Source of the DNA: Paraspadella gotoi
Lineage: Eukaryota > Chaetognatha
NCBI GenBank assembly: GCA_051294375.1
Contig: JBJCIZ010000028.1
Coordinates: 930,437 to 994,436 of the forward strand
Direction: 5' to 3'
DNA: 64,000 bases
The position numbers were made by a program, and so were the translations under genes. Below, piece after piece: positions 1 through 13,000 of the stretch (position 1 is the first letter of the stretch; each line of letters begins with the position of its first letter). The notes below the pieces were generated by a model that worked only from the letters and a program-made list of their open reading frames with translations, did not search any database and was not told the DNA's origin.

Positions 1-3000
1 TCGAAAGTCGCGGACGACGAGACCAACGACTTGGAGGAAGGCAACGACGTCGCCGACTCCGTCTCCGAAGACGTCGCCGAAACGACGGCTCCCTCGACGG
101 CGCCGCCCGAAACCGGCGTCACCGGCGTCGATGGATCATCCCCAGTCGACGCCAACAAATATCTCTTGGCGACGACGACGCGTCCGAGTTCTTCCCTCGA
201 ATACGATCCCGTCTGCAATTACGAGGCGGAGACCGACGCCGTCAGAAAGCGGAAGAGCAACGAGGGCGCGCCGCCCGAAAATGCGGCGTCGGAGACCGCG
301 CCGGGGTCGGAGGGCTTGGCATCGTCGCCGGTTCGAGCGGAGAAGAAGAAAAAGTTTAACTTGAACCGCGCGGGGCCGTTTACTGGGAGGAGAGGAGGGA
401 AGAAGGAGGCGGGGGAGGAGAATAAGGGGGATGGAGTGGGCGAGGGGATTTCGAAGACGTCGACGAGTTCTGAAGGAGAAGAACCCGTTAAATCTCAAAG
501 AAGGAAGACTGAAAAATCGGAGAAGGCTGCGGCGGCGGCGGCGGCTGAAGCTGCGTCCGCTGCGAGAATCGACGTAAAGGTGGGAAAAGAATCTCGAAAG
601 GAGAAAAAAGAGAATAAAAGTAAAGGAGCCAAAACGACGACGACGACGAAGACGACGAAGACGACGAAGACGAAGACGAAAGAGGAAAAACTTAAAACCA
701 TCGACGACATTTCCGACGATTCGTTGGATGACGACGATGTTGGGGACGACGAAAAAGTTGAGGGAGTCGGTGCGACCGATTGCAAGAAGACTCGCCGTTC
801 CTCCTCGGAGGAGGAGAGAGAGATCATTAAGAGAGAGATTGAAAAGGGGAGGGGTTCGTCGGAGGCGAAGGCGACGGTAGAGGCGAAGGCGAAGACGACG
901 GCGGCGAAGGCGAAGAAGGACAAGTTAACGATGGCCGACATCTCGTCGGATTCTCTGTCCGAGGATGAGGACGAAAAACCGACGAAAATTGAAAAGAGGA
1001 AAGATGAAGCGAAGAAGAAGGAAGAGAAAAATGAGAATGGAAGAAGAGTTGACGAAAAGGAAAGAAAGAAAGAAGAGAAGAAAGGAAAAGAGAAGGAAGG
1101 AAAAGAGAAGGAAGGAAAAGAGAAGGAAGAAAAGGAGACAGTAAAACGGGACAATAAGCGTCATGAAAAGAACGACTCGCGAACCAAAGATCATAAGGAC
1201 AAGAAGGAAAGTCACAAGGACAAATCGCGAAAACACGAAAGTCGCAATGACAAGAAATCGTCGGAAAGACATCGCGAGGAACCGTCCAAGGACAAGTCGA
1301 CATCGTCGACGTCGTCTCATCGACGAAGCAAACACGAAAACAAACGTGAACGGGAAAACAAAGAAGAAAACAATGATTTTGCTGGGAGAGAGAAAGGAAA
1401 ATCTAAAAGGAAAGCCACGAGCGACGGGAAGTCGAAGGAAGACGGGAAGAATGACGGGAAGGAGACTGGAAAGAAAACTAGTAGTCGAAAAGACGGGGAG
1501 AAAAAAATATCTTCATCGAAAAAAGGAGACGCGAAAGTCGAAGAGAAAAACTCGAAATCTTCGAGCGAAAGGAAAACATCCGGCGGCGGAAATTCTCGGC
1601 ACCGGAGCGGCCGGAAAGATGGTGGGAGGAAAGAGGATAAGATTTTGAAGAAATCGAGGAGAAGGTCGTCTTCTTCTTCTTCTTCTTCCTCGTCCTCTTC
1701 TTCCTCCTCCTCTTCCTCCTCGTCGGAGGACGAAAAAGAAAAGCGTCCGAGCGTCAAGAGAAAAGTCAGCGACGCCGCCGACGCCGGCGCCGCCAAGAAA
1801 CGAAAGAAGGAGAGCGGCGCCGCGGCGCGCCCGGACCTCACGGACGACGCCATCAAGGAGGCGGAGGACGTTGAGAAGCGGCTCGTCAAGAAGATCAACG
1901 ATCAGCTGTTCGGAGATACGAGCAGCGAGGAGGAGGAAAAGGGAGGAAAGGAAAAGGGAGGAAAGGAAAAGGGAGGAAAGGAAAAGGGAGGAAAGGAAAA
2001 GGGAGAAAAGGAAAAGGGAGGAAAGGAAAAGAAGAAAATGATGAATTCCTCCGACGAAGACGATGAGGATGATATGAAGGATAGAGAAGGTGAGTGAATA
2101 AATCTTAGGTTCTGGGCGACTCGGGTTGACCTCGGTCATCAAGATATCCTCAGTCACAAAGAATCCTTTCACAGTAGGCAGACGACGATGACGACTGAGG
2201 CTTCACCGTAGTTCGGTGAAAGGATTCTTCGTGACTAAGCATATCTAAATTTGATATATAAATCTATATATCAAATTCATAAACGCCCCATCCTGCTTTC
2301 TTGTAAGAATCGGTAGGGCTCGAACTCGAGTCCTTAAGGTCGAAAATAGGGCGCCATGCGAGGTTAATTATAGGTTATAACAATACTTTCCAAGAACCCT
2401 TCGTCGAAGAAGCCGAGGAGGAAGAAGAGGAAGAAGAGGAAGAAGAAGTCAGCGAAGACGACGTCGATCTCTCCCTCGTCGCCGACGTCGTGTTCGACGA
2501 CGACGACGACGACGACGAAGCGACTCGAGGCAACCGAGTCTTCGACGAATGTCTCAAGATCTTCAACGAAGCGCAAAGCGACGCCGTCTCATCCTCTTCC
2601 GCTCAGAGGGTGAGAACGGGACTGGACTCGTCTTTAAAGATATCGTTTAAACAGTAAAAGATAGCGTTAAAGAAGTTGTTGCTGTTATTGTTGTTGTGGT
2701 GGTTCGTCGATGATACTTTTGGAATCGATCAAATTTTTCGCATAGTAAATATATAAATATATATGGTGATATATCTATGAAAGTGTCCCGGCTCCAGGTT
2801 GATGCGGTCGTTTTTATCCTGCGGCCGTATTTTTTATAAAGCTCCGTTTTATCCCACCCTGAGGTAATTTCTCTCTCCAGACCGCCGAGAGTCCCACCTC
2901 CTCCACGCCGGACGAAACGCCTCACGACGCTGTCGACGCCGCCGACTCTTCCTCCGCCGCTGCCAAGAAGCGCGTCGCTCGAACCGACCTTCCGACGCGG

Positions 3001-3799
3001 GTGGGAATGGCGAAGACGAACCCTTTCGCCGCCCGGCCCTCCCCCGCGCAGGTAAGGGGTGAAGAGAATATGAGAGTGAGGTCGCCGCGTCCATGCATCA
3101 CCCACCCTTTCTGTATTCCCAGGTGATGCACAACCGCTACTTGGCGATGCAGCAGAAGAAGCAGCCGCCTTTGTCGCCAAAGGCCAAGGGCCAATCGAAC
3201 GGTCCGCTGCAGGCCACCACCGCCTTTCTCAAGGATCTCCACAAAAAATTTCAGGTGAATTTTGGTTAAAAAGGAGACTAATACTGTATTAAACGAAAAT
3301 AAAAATATTAACGGTCAGTGCTACAATATGCAAATGAAATAATGGGTATATGCTTATGAGAATTGGAAGGCGATATGTTTAGATAACGTTATTTATTTGT
3401 CCTCCTTATTCTTCTCTTTTGTCGGGAAGAGTCCGCCTTATTTGTCCGCCTTATTCTTCTCTTTTGTCGGGCAGAGTCCGCCTTATTTGTCCGCCTTATT
3501 CTTCTCTTTTGTCGGGCAGAGTCCGCCTCGAGCTTCGGAGACAACGACGCCCGACGACGATCGCGTCGGCAGCATCTACTCCAAGTTGATGGGCGGAAAA
3601 AAGCCACGAGTCGCCGACGAATTCGCCGGAGGAGATTTGTCGGAAAATCTCGGCAAGGGTGAGCGAAAGATTTGTATCAGCTTCTTCAAAGTCGTCGAAA
3701 GCAAAGGGAAGATAAGTGATAAGTTTCATTATACTATATAGTATATAGTATATAGGATTTTTGTTGTTTTTGCCAAATTTTTATAGCCTTTTGTCTTTC

Positions 3800-3853
<54 letters not shown>

Positions 3854-6800
3854 CCTCTTATATCTTATCTTATCTTATCTTATCTTATCTTATCTTATCT
3901 TATCTTTCCAATCTCTTTCAGCCTCTAAAACGTCTCCTTCTCAATCTCCCAAAATATCTTCCACCACATCGACATCTTCCTCCAAAGTTTTCTCTCACGT
4001 GGCGCCGTCGTCGTCGTCGGCGTCGTCGTCGTTGACGTCGCCTTCGGCCGATACGTCGTTTATAGAAGCCAATTCCAGGTTTAATTAAGATTACGCTTTA
4101 GCTAATATCGTTTTGATTTATATTGTAACGTTGTTGTATTATGAGCAGGTTCGGCTTCTCCAATTACCGCGTGTCCACCGCGGGCGGGAAGAGGATCGCC
4201 CACGGGTCTTCCGCCGACGCGGGAGCGGGGGCGACGAAGAAGGCGAGGCCGACGATGCCGCAGGTTGGTGGGTAGGGGGGGGAAGAGAGGAGGAAAGGGT
4301 GAGGAAAATGGGAGGGGGTAAACGGAGGTAAGGATGAGGAAAAGGAAGGAAATGGAGAAAAATGGAGGAAATGATGAAAAAAAAAGAGAGAGAGAGAGAG
4401 AGAAAAAAGATGTGAAAAATGGGGAAAAGGATGAGAAAAGTATAGAAAATGGTTGAATGAAATAAAAGGAAAGAAAAGAAAGGAAAAGACAAAAAGAAAA
4501 GAAATGAGACGAAAGGACGATAAAAATGAAGGAAGGGATGTAAAGAAATGAAGGAAGAAATGTAAAGAAATGAAGGAAGGGATGGAAAGAAATGAATTTA
4601 TTGGGTTGAGGAAAAAAAGAGGGGGAAAGAAAAATAAAGACAATTCAGCAAAATGGAAAGAAAAATTTAAAAAAAATATAAAAAGCGATAAAAATTAATT
4701 CGAAAAAAAAAAAAGTAAAAAAGGGAAAAAAATGAAAGCAACCGTTTTCCGCTCATCCTCGAGAAAGGACTTCGCCGGCGGTCGCGTCCCCATCGTCATT
4801 CGTCAACGATACCTCAACATCCTCATCGACGAGACGCTGCAGATCGCCGATAGCGAGGACGACGCCTACGAACGAGGTAATAAGTGGTAGGGTAAGTTTA
4901 ATTCGGTGCCCGATTTAAATCCGTTACCCTCAATCTTTGGAATTCAGGTTTGACTTTGGAGAAAGAAGGGATTTACGAAAGGCGCCGCCGCCCACAAGCC
5001 AAGTCCGGGAGTCAGGGGATCTACGTCTCAATTCACGCCGTCATCGCTGTGAGGAGGACTATTTTTATTTAATTTTATATATAATAATTAATAATAATAA
5101 TAATAATAGTTTTGCTTTTCGAAAATTTATGTCATCAACGCATGAGAATGGATTATCAAGTTGTCATTCCAAAGTGGCGCGATAAATCTGTTCATCGATA
5201 ATATTCAAAAAATGCTATATTTAACAATATAATAATATACATTAATAACATTTTTTTCAGGATGAAAACAGCTCGTCGCACCGAAGTGGAAGGTGACTGT
5301 TGATGGAAGGGAGCAGGGAAGAGGACGGGAGAAGGAAAGAGGGAAGTTAGAGGAGGAAGAGGAGAGGGAATGATGAGAGAGGAAGGAGGCCGACGCCGCC
5401 GTTGGCGAGACAGTTGGCCGGCGGAAAGAAGAGGCTAAGGCCAAAGCCGTATGGAGTTACGTGCGTCGTATATTCACTTCATTAAAATGTATTATAGAAT
5501 AATGTACTTATCTATAATATAAAATATTATGGTTTGTTTCGTTTTTTTTTGTTCAGATGGGAACGAAACCCAAGCACCCGCCCAATTAAAGCGACGCGCT
5601 GTAAAGTTGGCACATTTATTTTTAATATTTAGTAATACTATTTAACGAAACATTGATACTTGGCGCTTTTCAGTATCCAAATCGCGGCTCCGTACGTTTG
5701 CAGTCGGGCAGTTTTTTCTCACGCCGCGCTAGTTGGGCGGGGAAGGCCGCCGCCAACACGACGTTAACTCGCCACAAGTCAAAAACGGAAAACCGATCAA
5801 CGTCGAGGGAAGCAGATCCGTCTGGTAATATTTAAATATACATTACCAATTAATTATTCTCTTATTAATACTTTCTGTTTTAGTTTTATTTTCCCTTTCT
5901 TTTTTCGCTGGTCTTTGATTTAGTTAGACCAAATTAAAAATAAAAAAAAACAAATCGTTGTGGAAACCGAGGAAGAAAATCTTTGTATAATTATTTATTA
6001 ATATGTTCATTTATTTGTGAATATTCGTCATAAAAAAGGAACCGCCTCTACGGTCACCTGAAAAAATACCTCTTTCAACGGAGGAACTCGAGCTCCACGG
6101 TTTCCCCCCGTTCCGCCCGCCAGAGCGGCAAGAAGAGAGGCGCGCCGCCCATCTTGAGCGAGGAGTACAAGAAGAGAGGGAGGATCATCCATGGGGACAA
6201 TCCCGTACACAATCCGGTCAGTTTGGAAGATGAAGTTTTTTTGAGTTCGATTTTCTAAGAAATCTTGCGAAATTGGCTAAGGCTTTTTTTTTCAAAGTTT
6301 CTCTCTACGTGGAAAGGAAAGAAAATGAAAACAATTGAAAAAGTAAAATAAGAAAAAGAGAAGAGTAAAATAATTCGCGAGTGTCTGATTGAAGTGCTTG
6401 GAGGTGATTTGTTATGAGGATCGCCGGCTGGGTGCGAAGGTGCGCTCGACGTCCTGATAAACTTCACCTCCAACAAGCTTTGAGGGAGACCTGCGTATGG
6501 CATTATCTTGTAAGAGGCCTTATCCACCCAAAAGCCTGTCCAAGAAAGTCAGGGGCGAGCAGTAGCCTTATTTTTATAATGAATTTAATAATTTCCAGTA
6601 TGCAGCTTATCCAATCTCCGTAGTAAAGAAAAAAAAAACGAAAGGAAAATATAAACTGAAAAGTCAAGGAGAAAAGAAGACCCAACTATTTCTCAATCGC
6701 TGCCTCCAGCCTTCCAGGACAAATACCTGTCGCTGCTCGATGCGGCAAAGGCCTTTCGGCTGCTGACGAGGAGGGTTCGCTACGAGCAAGCCGGAAGAGT

Positions 6801-9638
6801 CTATGCTTGCTACATTGGGGGTATAGTCCCTAACCGTCGCGTCAACAGGGCGATCTCTCTTCTTTTNNNNNNNNNNNNNNNNNNNNNNNNNTTTGCTTTC
6901 GAAAATTTATGTCATCAACGCAGAGAATGGATTATCAAGTTGTCATCAAAAGTGGCGATAAATGCTTCATCGATAATATTCAAAAAATGCTATATTTAAC
7001 ATCGTATATTAATATTAATCGATTAATATACATTTTTTTCAGACCTAAGTGAAAATGCTCCGCACGAGAAAGTTTTGTGGGAGGTGACATGAGGGAAGAT
7101 GTGAACGAATTTGCCAGCAGTGAGACCGGAGACTAGGGAAGAGGGAGTTATGAGGGTAGGGAAGAGGAGAGGGACATTAAAGCGTAAGAGAGATGATAGG
7201 GGAATGATAGAACATCTACGGAGGGCCGACGCCCGCCGTTGAGACCGGAGACCATTGTTGGCGGGCCCGGAAAAGAGGACGCAAGAAGTAGGCCGAAGTG
7301 CCAAGATCCGGGTTATTGCCTGGTCTCCTTTGGTATATCTTCGGCTTAAGACCAATTCACTCGATACAAATGCTACGTGTTATCTAGGATACCATCTATG
7401 ATAATAATTGTAAAATGATGGTTTGTTTCGTTTTTTTTTTTTTTGTTCAGAGGCGGGTGGCGGGGTCGTAACGAATGGCAGAAACCCAACGCACGGGCGC
7501 GCACCAAATTAATAGGCGAGGCGTTACGCGTACCAAGAGCTTTGTTGGTCACCACTAGTTTGTGTGTCTTTATAATCCTCGTATGTTAAGTAATACGTAC
7601 TGTTTGAAACGACAAACATTGGGATACTTGGCCTGTTTTCAGTAATCCAAGATCGGCCTCCCCCGCCCTCCGTCTGCGTGTTGGGCTGTATCGGGGTACC
7701 AGCTTTTCTATCTCACGCCCCGGCCATGTTGGGCGGGAAATGCCGCCCTAGCCACACGATAGTTAGCTCACACAAAGTCAAAAAGAAACGGATCAACGTC
7801 GAGGAAGAGATCGTCGTCGGTGTAATATTTAAATATACATTACCAATTAATTATTTCTTTATATAATACTTTGTGTTTTTTTTACGTTTTTATTTCCACC
7901 GTTGTCTTTTTCATCGAATGATGCTGGTTTTGATTTGATTATGACCAAATTAAAAGAATTAAAAAAAAAAAAGAACAAATCTTTGTGGAAACGAGAAGAA
8001 ATCTGTATAATTATTTATTATTTGTTCATTTATTTGTAAATATTCGTAATAAAAAAGGAACCGCCCTCTACGGTCACCTGAAAAAATACCTCCTTTCGAC
8101 GGAGGAACTCGAGCTCCACGGTTTCCCCCGTCCGCCGCCAGAGGGCAGCAAGAGAGGGCGCGCCGCCATCTTGAGCGAGGAGTACAAGAAGAGAGGAGGA
8201 TATCCAGGGGACAATCCCGTACACAATCCGGTCAGTTGGAAGATGAAGTTTTTTGAGTTCGATTTCTAAGAAATCTGGAAATTTGCCTAAGGCTTTTTTT
8301 TTCAAAGTTTCTTCTCTACGTGGAAAGGAAAGAAAATGAAAACAAATTTGAAAAAGTAAAATAAAAAAAAGAAAAGTAAAATAATTGCGAGTCTTGATTG
8401 AAAGCTTGTTGGAGGTGATTTTATGAGGATCGCCGGCGGGCGAAGGTGGCTCACGTCCTGATAAACTCACCTCCAACAAGCTTGCAGGGACCTGCTATGG
8501 CATTATCTTGTAAGAGGCCTTAAACCACCAAAGCCTGTCCAAAATCAGGGGCGAGATAGCTTATTTATTAAATGAATTTATAATTTCTATATCAGTTATA
8601 CCAATCTCATAAAGAAAAAAAAAACGAAAGAAAATATAGAACTGAAAAGAAGAGAAAAGAAGACCCAAATATTTCTTCAACCCCCTCCCCTTAAGGACAA
8701 AACCTGCTGCCGATGCGGCAAGGCCTTTCGCGTGGACGAGGAGGGTCGCTACGAGAAGCCGGAAGATTGCTTCTACCATTGGGGGAAGCCCTTCAACCGT
8801 CGCGTCAACAGGGGCGTCTACGAGAAGAAGTTCGTCTGCTGCGACGCCGACGAGGCGACGGAAGGATGCCAGGTTTAGTTTGGGGGGGTGGGACGGGGGG
8901 GGTGGATAGATGTCTTTTGTTTCGTTTAAGTAAAGGAGATGAATTTATGAATGAATGAATGAATGAGAGAAATAAAGTAAAGGGAAAGAAAGGAAGAGAG
9001 CGAGAAAGAAAAAGTTAGAGAAAGAAAGAAAAAAAAGGATAGAAAGAGATAAAAAGATAGAAAGAAAAAGAGATAGAACGAAAGAGAGAGAAAGAGAACT
9101 AGAAAAAATAAAAGAGAAAGTGAAAAAAAAAATAGAAGAGAGAGAAATTAGAGGAGAGACAGAAAAAAGAGACTGAGAGGAAAAAGATAGGAGAGAGGAA
9201 AAAAAGAGACTGAGAGGAAAAAGATAGGAGAGAGGAAAAAAAGAGACTGAGAGGAAAAAGATAGGAGAGAGGAAAAAAAGAGACTGAGAGGAAAAAGATA
9301 GGAGAGAGGAAAAAAAGAGACTGAGAGGAAAAAGATAGGAGAGAGGAAAAAAAGAGACTGAGAGGAAAAAGATAGGAGAGAGGAGAAAAAAGAGACTGAG
9401 AGGAAAAAGATAGGAGAGAGGAGAAAAAAGAGACTGAGAGGAAAAAGATAGGAGAGAGGAGAGGAGAGAGACTGAGACGGACACCAAGAGATAAAAAGGT
9501 TTTCATCTTTTCTCAGATCGCCTCCCATCACGTGATCGAAGGACACGACAACCCGCGTCGTCTGGCGGGATTCGTTCGCACGATGGCCAAATCCCCGCCG
9601 CCTGATGGCAACTTTGGCGTCTTCGCTCTCGACTGCGA

Positions 9639-9682
<44 letters not shown>

Positions 9683-9978
9683 CAGAAAAATAAAGAGAAA
9701 ACAATCATGAGAGAGCAAGACAGAGAAATATAGAGAAAACAATCATGAGAGAGCAAGACAGAGAAATATAGAGAAAACAATCATGAGAGAGCAAGACAGA
9801 GAAATATAGAGAAAACAGAAAACGAGAGAAAGCAAGACCGAAAAATTCAGAAAAATTCTTTAAAAATAAAAATAATAATAATCTAACAGAGGGATATCTC
9901 TGTTGTAAAGATGATTACCCTGATTACACATGACATCGGTCAATCTCATTTCAGACAATTCAGAAATTAATCTGCTAC

Positions 9979-10012
<34 letters not shown>

Positions 10013-13000
10013 TATATAATAATAAATTAAAAACCTTTAAGGTTTACACGGCGCGCGGCGCTGAATTGGCTTCGAGTCACCGTCGTCAAACGATCGCCTC
10101 AAAGTCGTTTAGGAAGCCTTCGTCAAACCTCCCTTTTCCCGTGGTTAGTAGTTTTTCCAGTTCTTTAATTTCTCATTTTTGCATTGCAGTTATTACTTTG
10201 TTTGATTATTTCTTTCTTGTGATCGTTTTCACGTCACTGGAACTCTCTTTCGGCGAAGCCCTCTTTTTCCTTGAATATTTTGGAGTGGTTTCCTTTTTAA
10301 CCTTTTTGTTTTTCTCCGGCTTTTAAATGTTCTGCACATCTTTCTTCAATCTTCTAATCCTCATTTTCTTCTTTTCTCCACTCGCTTTTCTTTTTTTTTC
10401 ATTCTCGCCCTTCCTCCCCTTCCCTCGAATCTCGTCGCCTTTCTTTAAACATTAACGCCTGACCAATTTGGGACCTTCCCCCCCTCCTCCCTCCTCGCAA
10501 CAGGTCGATGCACTACAAACACCTCAGTGGTTTTCTCAGCCGGGCCCGTCAACGGCGGAATGATGTCTGAGATAACGTGGACTCGAACTCGGAGAGAAGT
10601 TCCAGGCCGCCGTTTGCTCTCCTATGTCTTCCCCCGCCGACCCGAAACGATATTGAATTAGGCGGGAGCCCACTCCAGTATTTACTAAAATTCAATCTTC
10701 CTGACGAATTGATATAACATGTATTAAATTAATATTACCCAAAATCAGGCGTGCACAAAGTTGTTGCCCGGTCGAAACAACTTTGCACTCAGTTCTGAAA
10801 GTTGATCCACGACACTGGTCTGTCGACACCTCCGGTCGTTTTTCCGCACAACTCGGTCTGCCTAACTAGGGCAGCGAACAGTCTCAGGCTGCAATGCGCA
10901 CCATGGCTCTGGGGGAAAACGGACAACATTTAGATTTAGATTTTAACGGTTGATGAAACGAAACTAAGAATCATCAAAATAGTACACATGGTAGCCCGCA
11001 CAAACCCTCAACGTCCGCCACACTCCAGCCCGTACAACCGCTATCGCAATGCGGTACAACAACACATTAATAAAGAAATCAACAACCAACGACAGAAATG
11101 ACAAACCACAACAATTTTACGCAACCACAAAACTAGACAACACCGAGTCCAAAAAACAAAACCACAACGTTGGCGCTACTTTATCACGTGGTGGTAACAA
11201 ATAGCATAAAAAATAAATAACATAAACAGACAAAAACAACTGCCGAAACTGTTAGGAGTGTGGGACTCAGGTTTTAAATCTCTTTGTACCTTGTGTCTAA
11301 TATTATTCTATTTATATCTCAGTGATAGTAGCTCGACTGCTGCCTTTCTAGGTTTACCTGAGATTTATTACAATTAGCTAATAACTAAATAAAAGGAACA
11401 TATATTGCTATCTTTTATTTATATAATTTATTGTTTATTTAATACGCAACTATCTAACACTTAAATACATTGGAGCAAGAGAACTTCAGAGAGTATGGGA
11501 ACTCTAACATGAAGAGAGTACTTCCCTTGATCCAAGCTGGACCAATTTGTTTCACCTTTGATAATAATAAAGTATTTATGAGTTATGAAAAGGTCAGCCA
11601 GGATAAGAGATAAACTTCTTAATCATTAATTGACATAATAAATCTATCAATTATCACAAAATTAATCTTATGAATCATTAAACTACTAAACAATATAGAA
11701 AAGATAATGTAAAAATCCAATTATATGGCTATAAATATTACAGTTACAAAAATGCAATTGGACTTAAAAGATTTACTACTATATGTGCAATAAGATTGAT
11801 GATAATCTCAAATCTCATTTAGTATTATTCCTAAGAATGTATCTCTTACAAAACAAGGGGAAACGTGACAAGACAAACATAAACTAAAACTATCAATATT
11901 TTGAAATGAGGCTTTTCTTTTGCACGCTCTGCGGACTTTAGATTGCCTGGTATTATCTCCAAAAGAGTCTCAGCAGGACGAAAGCGTGACACGACTCGCC
12001 GAGGACGCTCGGAAGCTGCTTGAGGCTCATGCGGTTTGGAAAGTGCACAGAACGATCAGTGAAATTTCGAAGTCCAAACTGATCCGTCATAATCAGAAAA
12101 AAAAAAGAATGAATTCTTGTTGCAGATTAAAAACGAAGAACCGTTCAATTCGAAAAGCGTTATATTAAACGTCGCTTAAAAATTCCCAACCCTCAAGCTT
12201 TTAATATCGCCCAGTTTTAAACTCTTTAAAAATCACGGTCTTTCAAAAAGTATTATTCGATGCTTAAATTTTTATTTAGATTTGTTGGTTCCGTTAAGCG
12301 AAAAACAATATAATCCTTTTGTTAATACTACTTAAATTGTAATTTTATTTATTTTTTTTTTCGTCGGTCAGATTTATTATCCTTTTTTTTGTGAATTAGA
12401 TCGCAACAGGTTATTTCCATTCGAAATAGACTACGAAAGTTAAAGATACAAACGCGAGTACTACTAAAATATAAACTAATTGATTACTTTTTTCTGGATT
12501 CAGCTCTGCGAAGTACATATATTAATAATGATCAAAATGATGTTAGTCTAAGGTATTTAATGTATACGGGAAAAAAGGATTATTAAAATATGAGAATCAT
12601 CTGTTTTTATCGTCCGATGAGTTAAACAAAAATAATTGGAGCGGCCCTAGGCGCTTATTTCGCTATCTTTGGTATTCATATTACGGATGTATGGATTATA
12701 TTTTTATTTCATCAGCACAAGTTTGTACGAATTCGCCTAACTAAAGATTCAAATGCGATTTTATGCCTCTAAACGACTAAAAAACCTATCATTCTTAATC
12801 ATTATTCGATATCCTGGCGTCCCCTTTCGCCGCTTAAGAGTACGAACCTCTTTTCCTCCACGGTGTCGTCAAAAGGAGACAAAGTTTGAAGTCTTGTGCT
12901 TTTTTAAAAAAAGTCGTGGGGGAAAAGAAAAACATGGATGCGTCGGCTCGATTTTTATTGTCTCTTGGCTTCCTCGTTGTTCGTAACGCCTTACACGTTG

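Noticed and set aside
495-2172. Long minus-strand frames (up to ~219 codons) opposite REXO1 exon 1
   Set aside because: They are Ser/Phe/Leu-rich mirror images of the GA-rich exon, lack any domain, and the plus strand has a protein-family match and consistent splice phases.
9140-9470. CRISPR-like array (about 35-bp repeats)
   Set aside because: The units are adjacent with no unique spacers, and the context is a eukaryotic intron.
8945-9780. Minus-strand frames reading repeated PLSYLFPLSLFF
   Set aside because: Direct product of the purine minisatellite; the period explains the repeats and the frames stay open in several registers.
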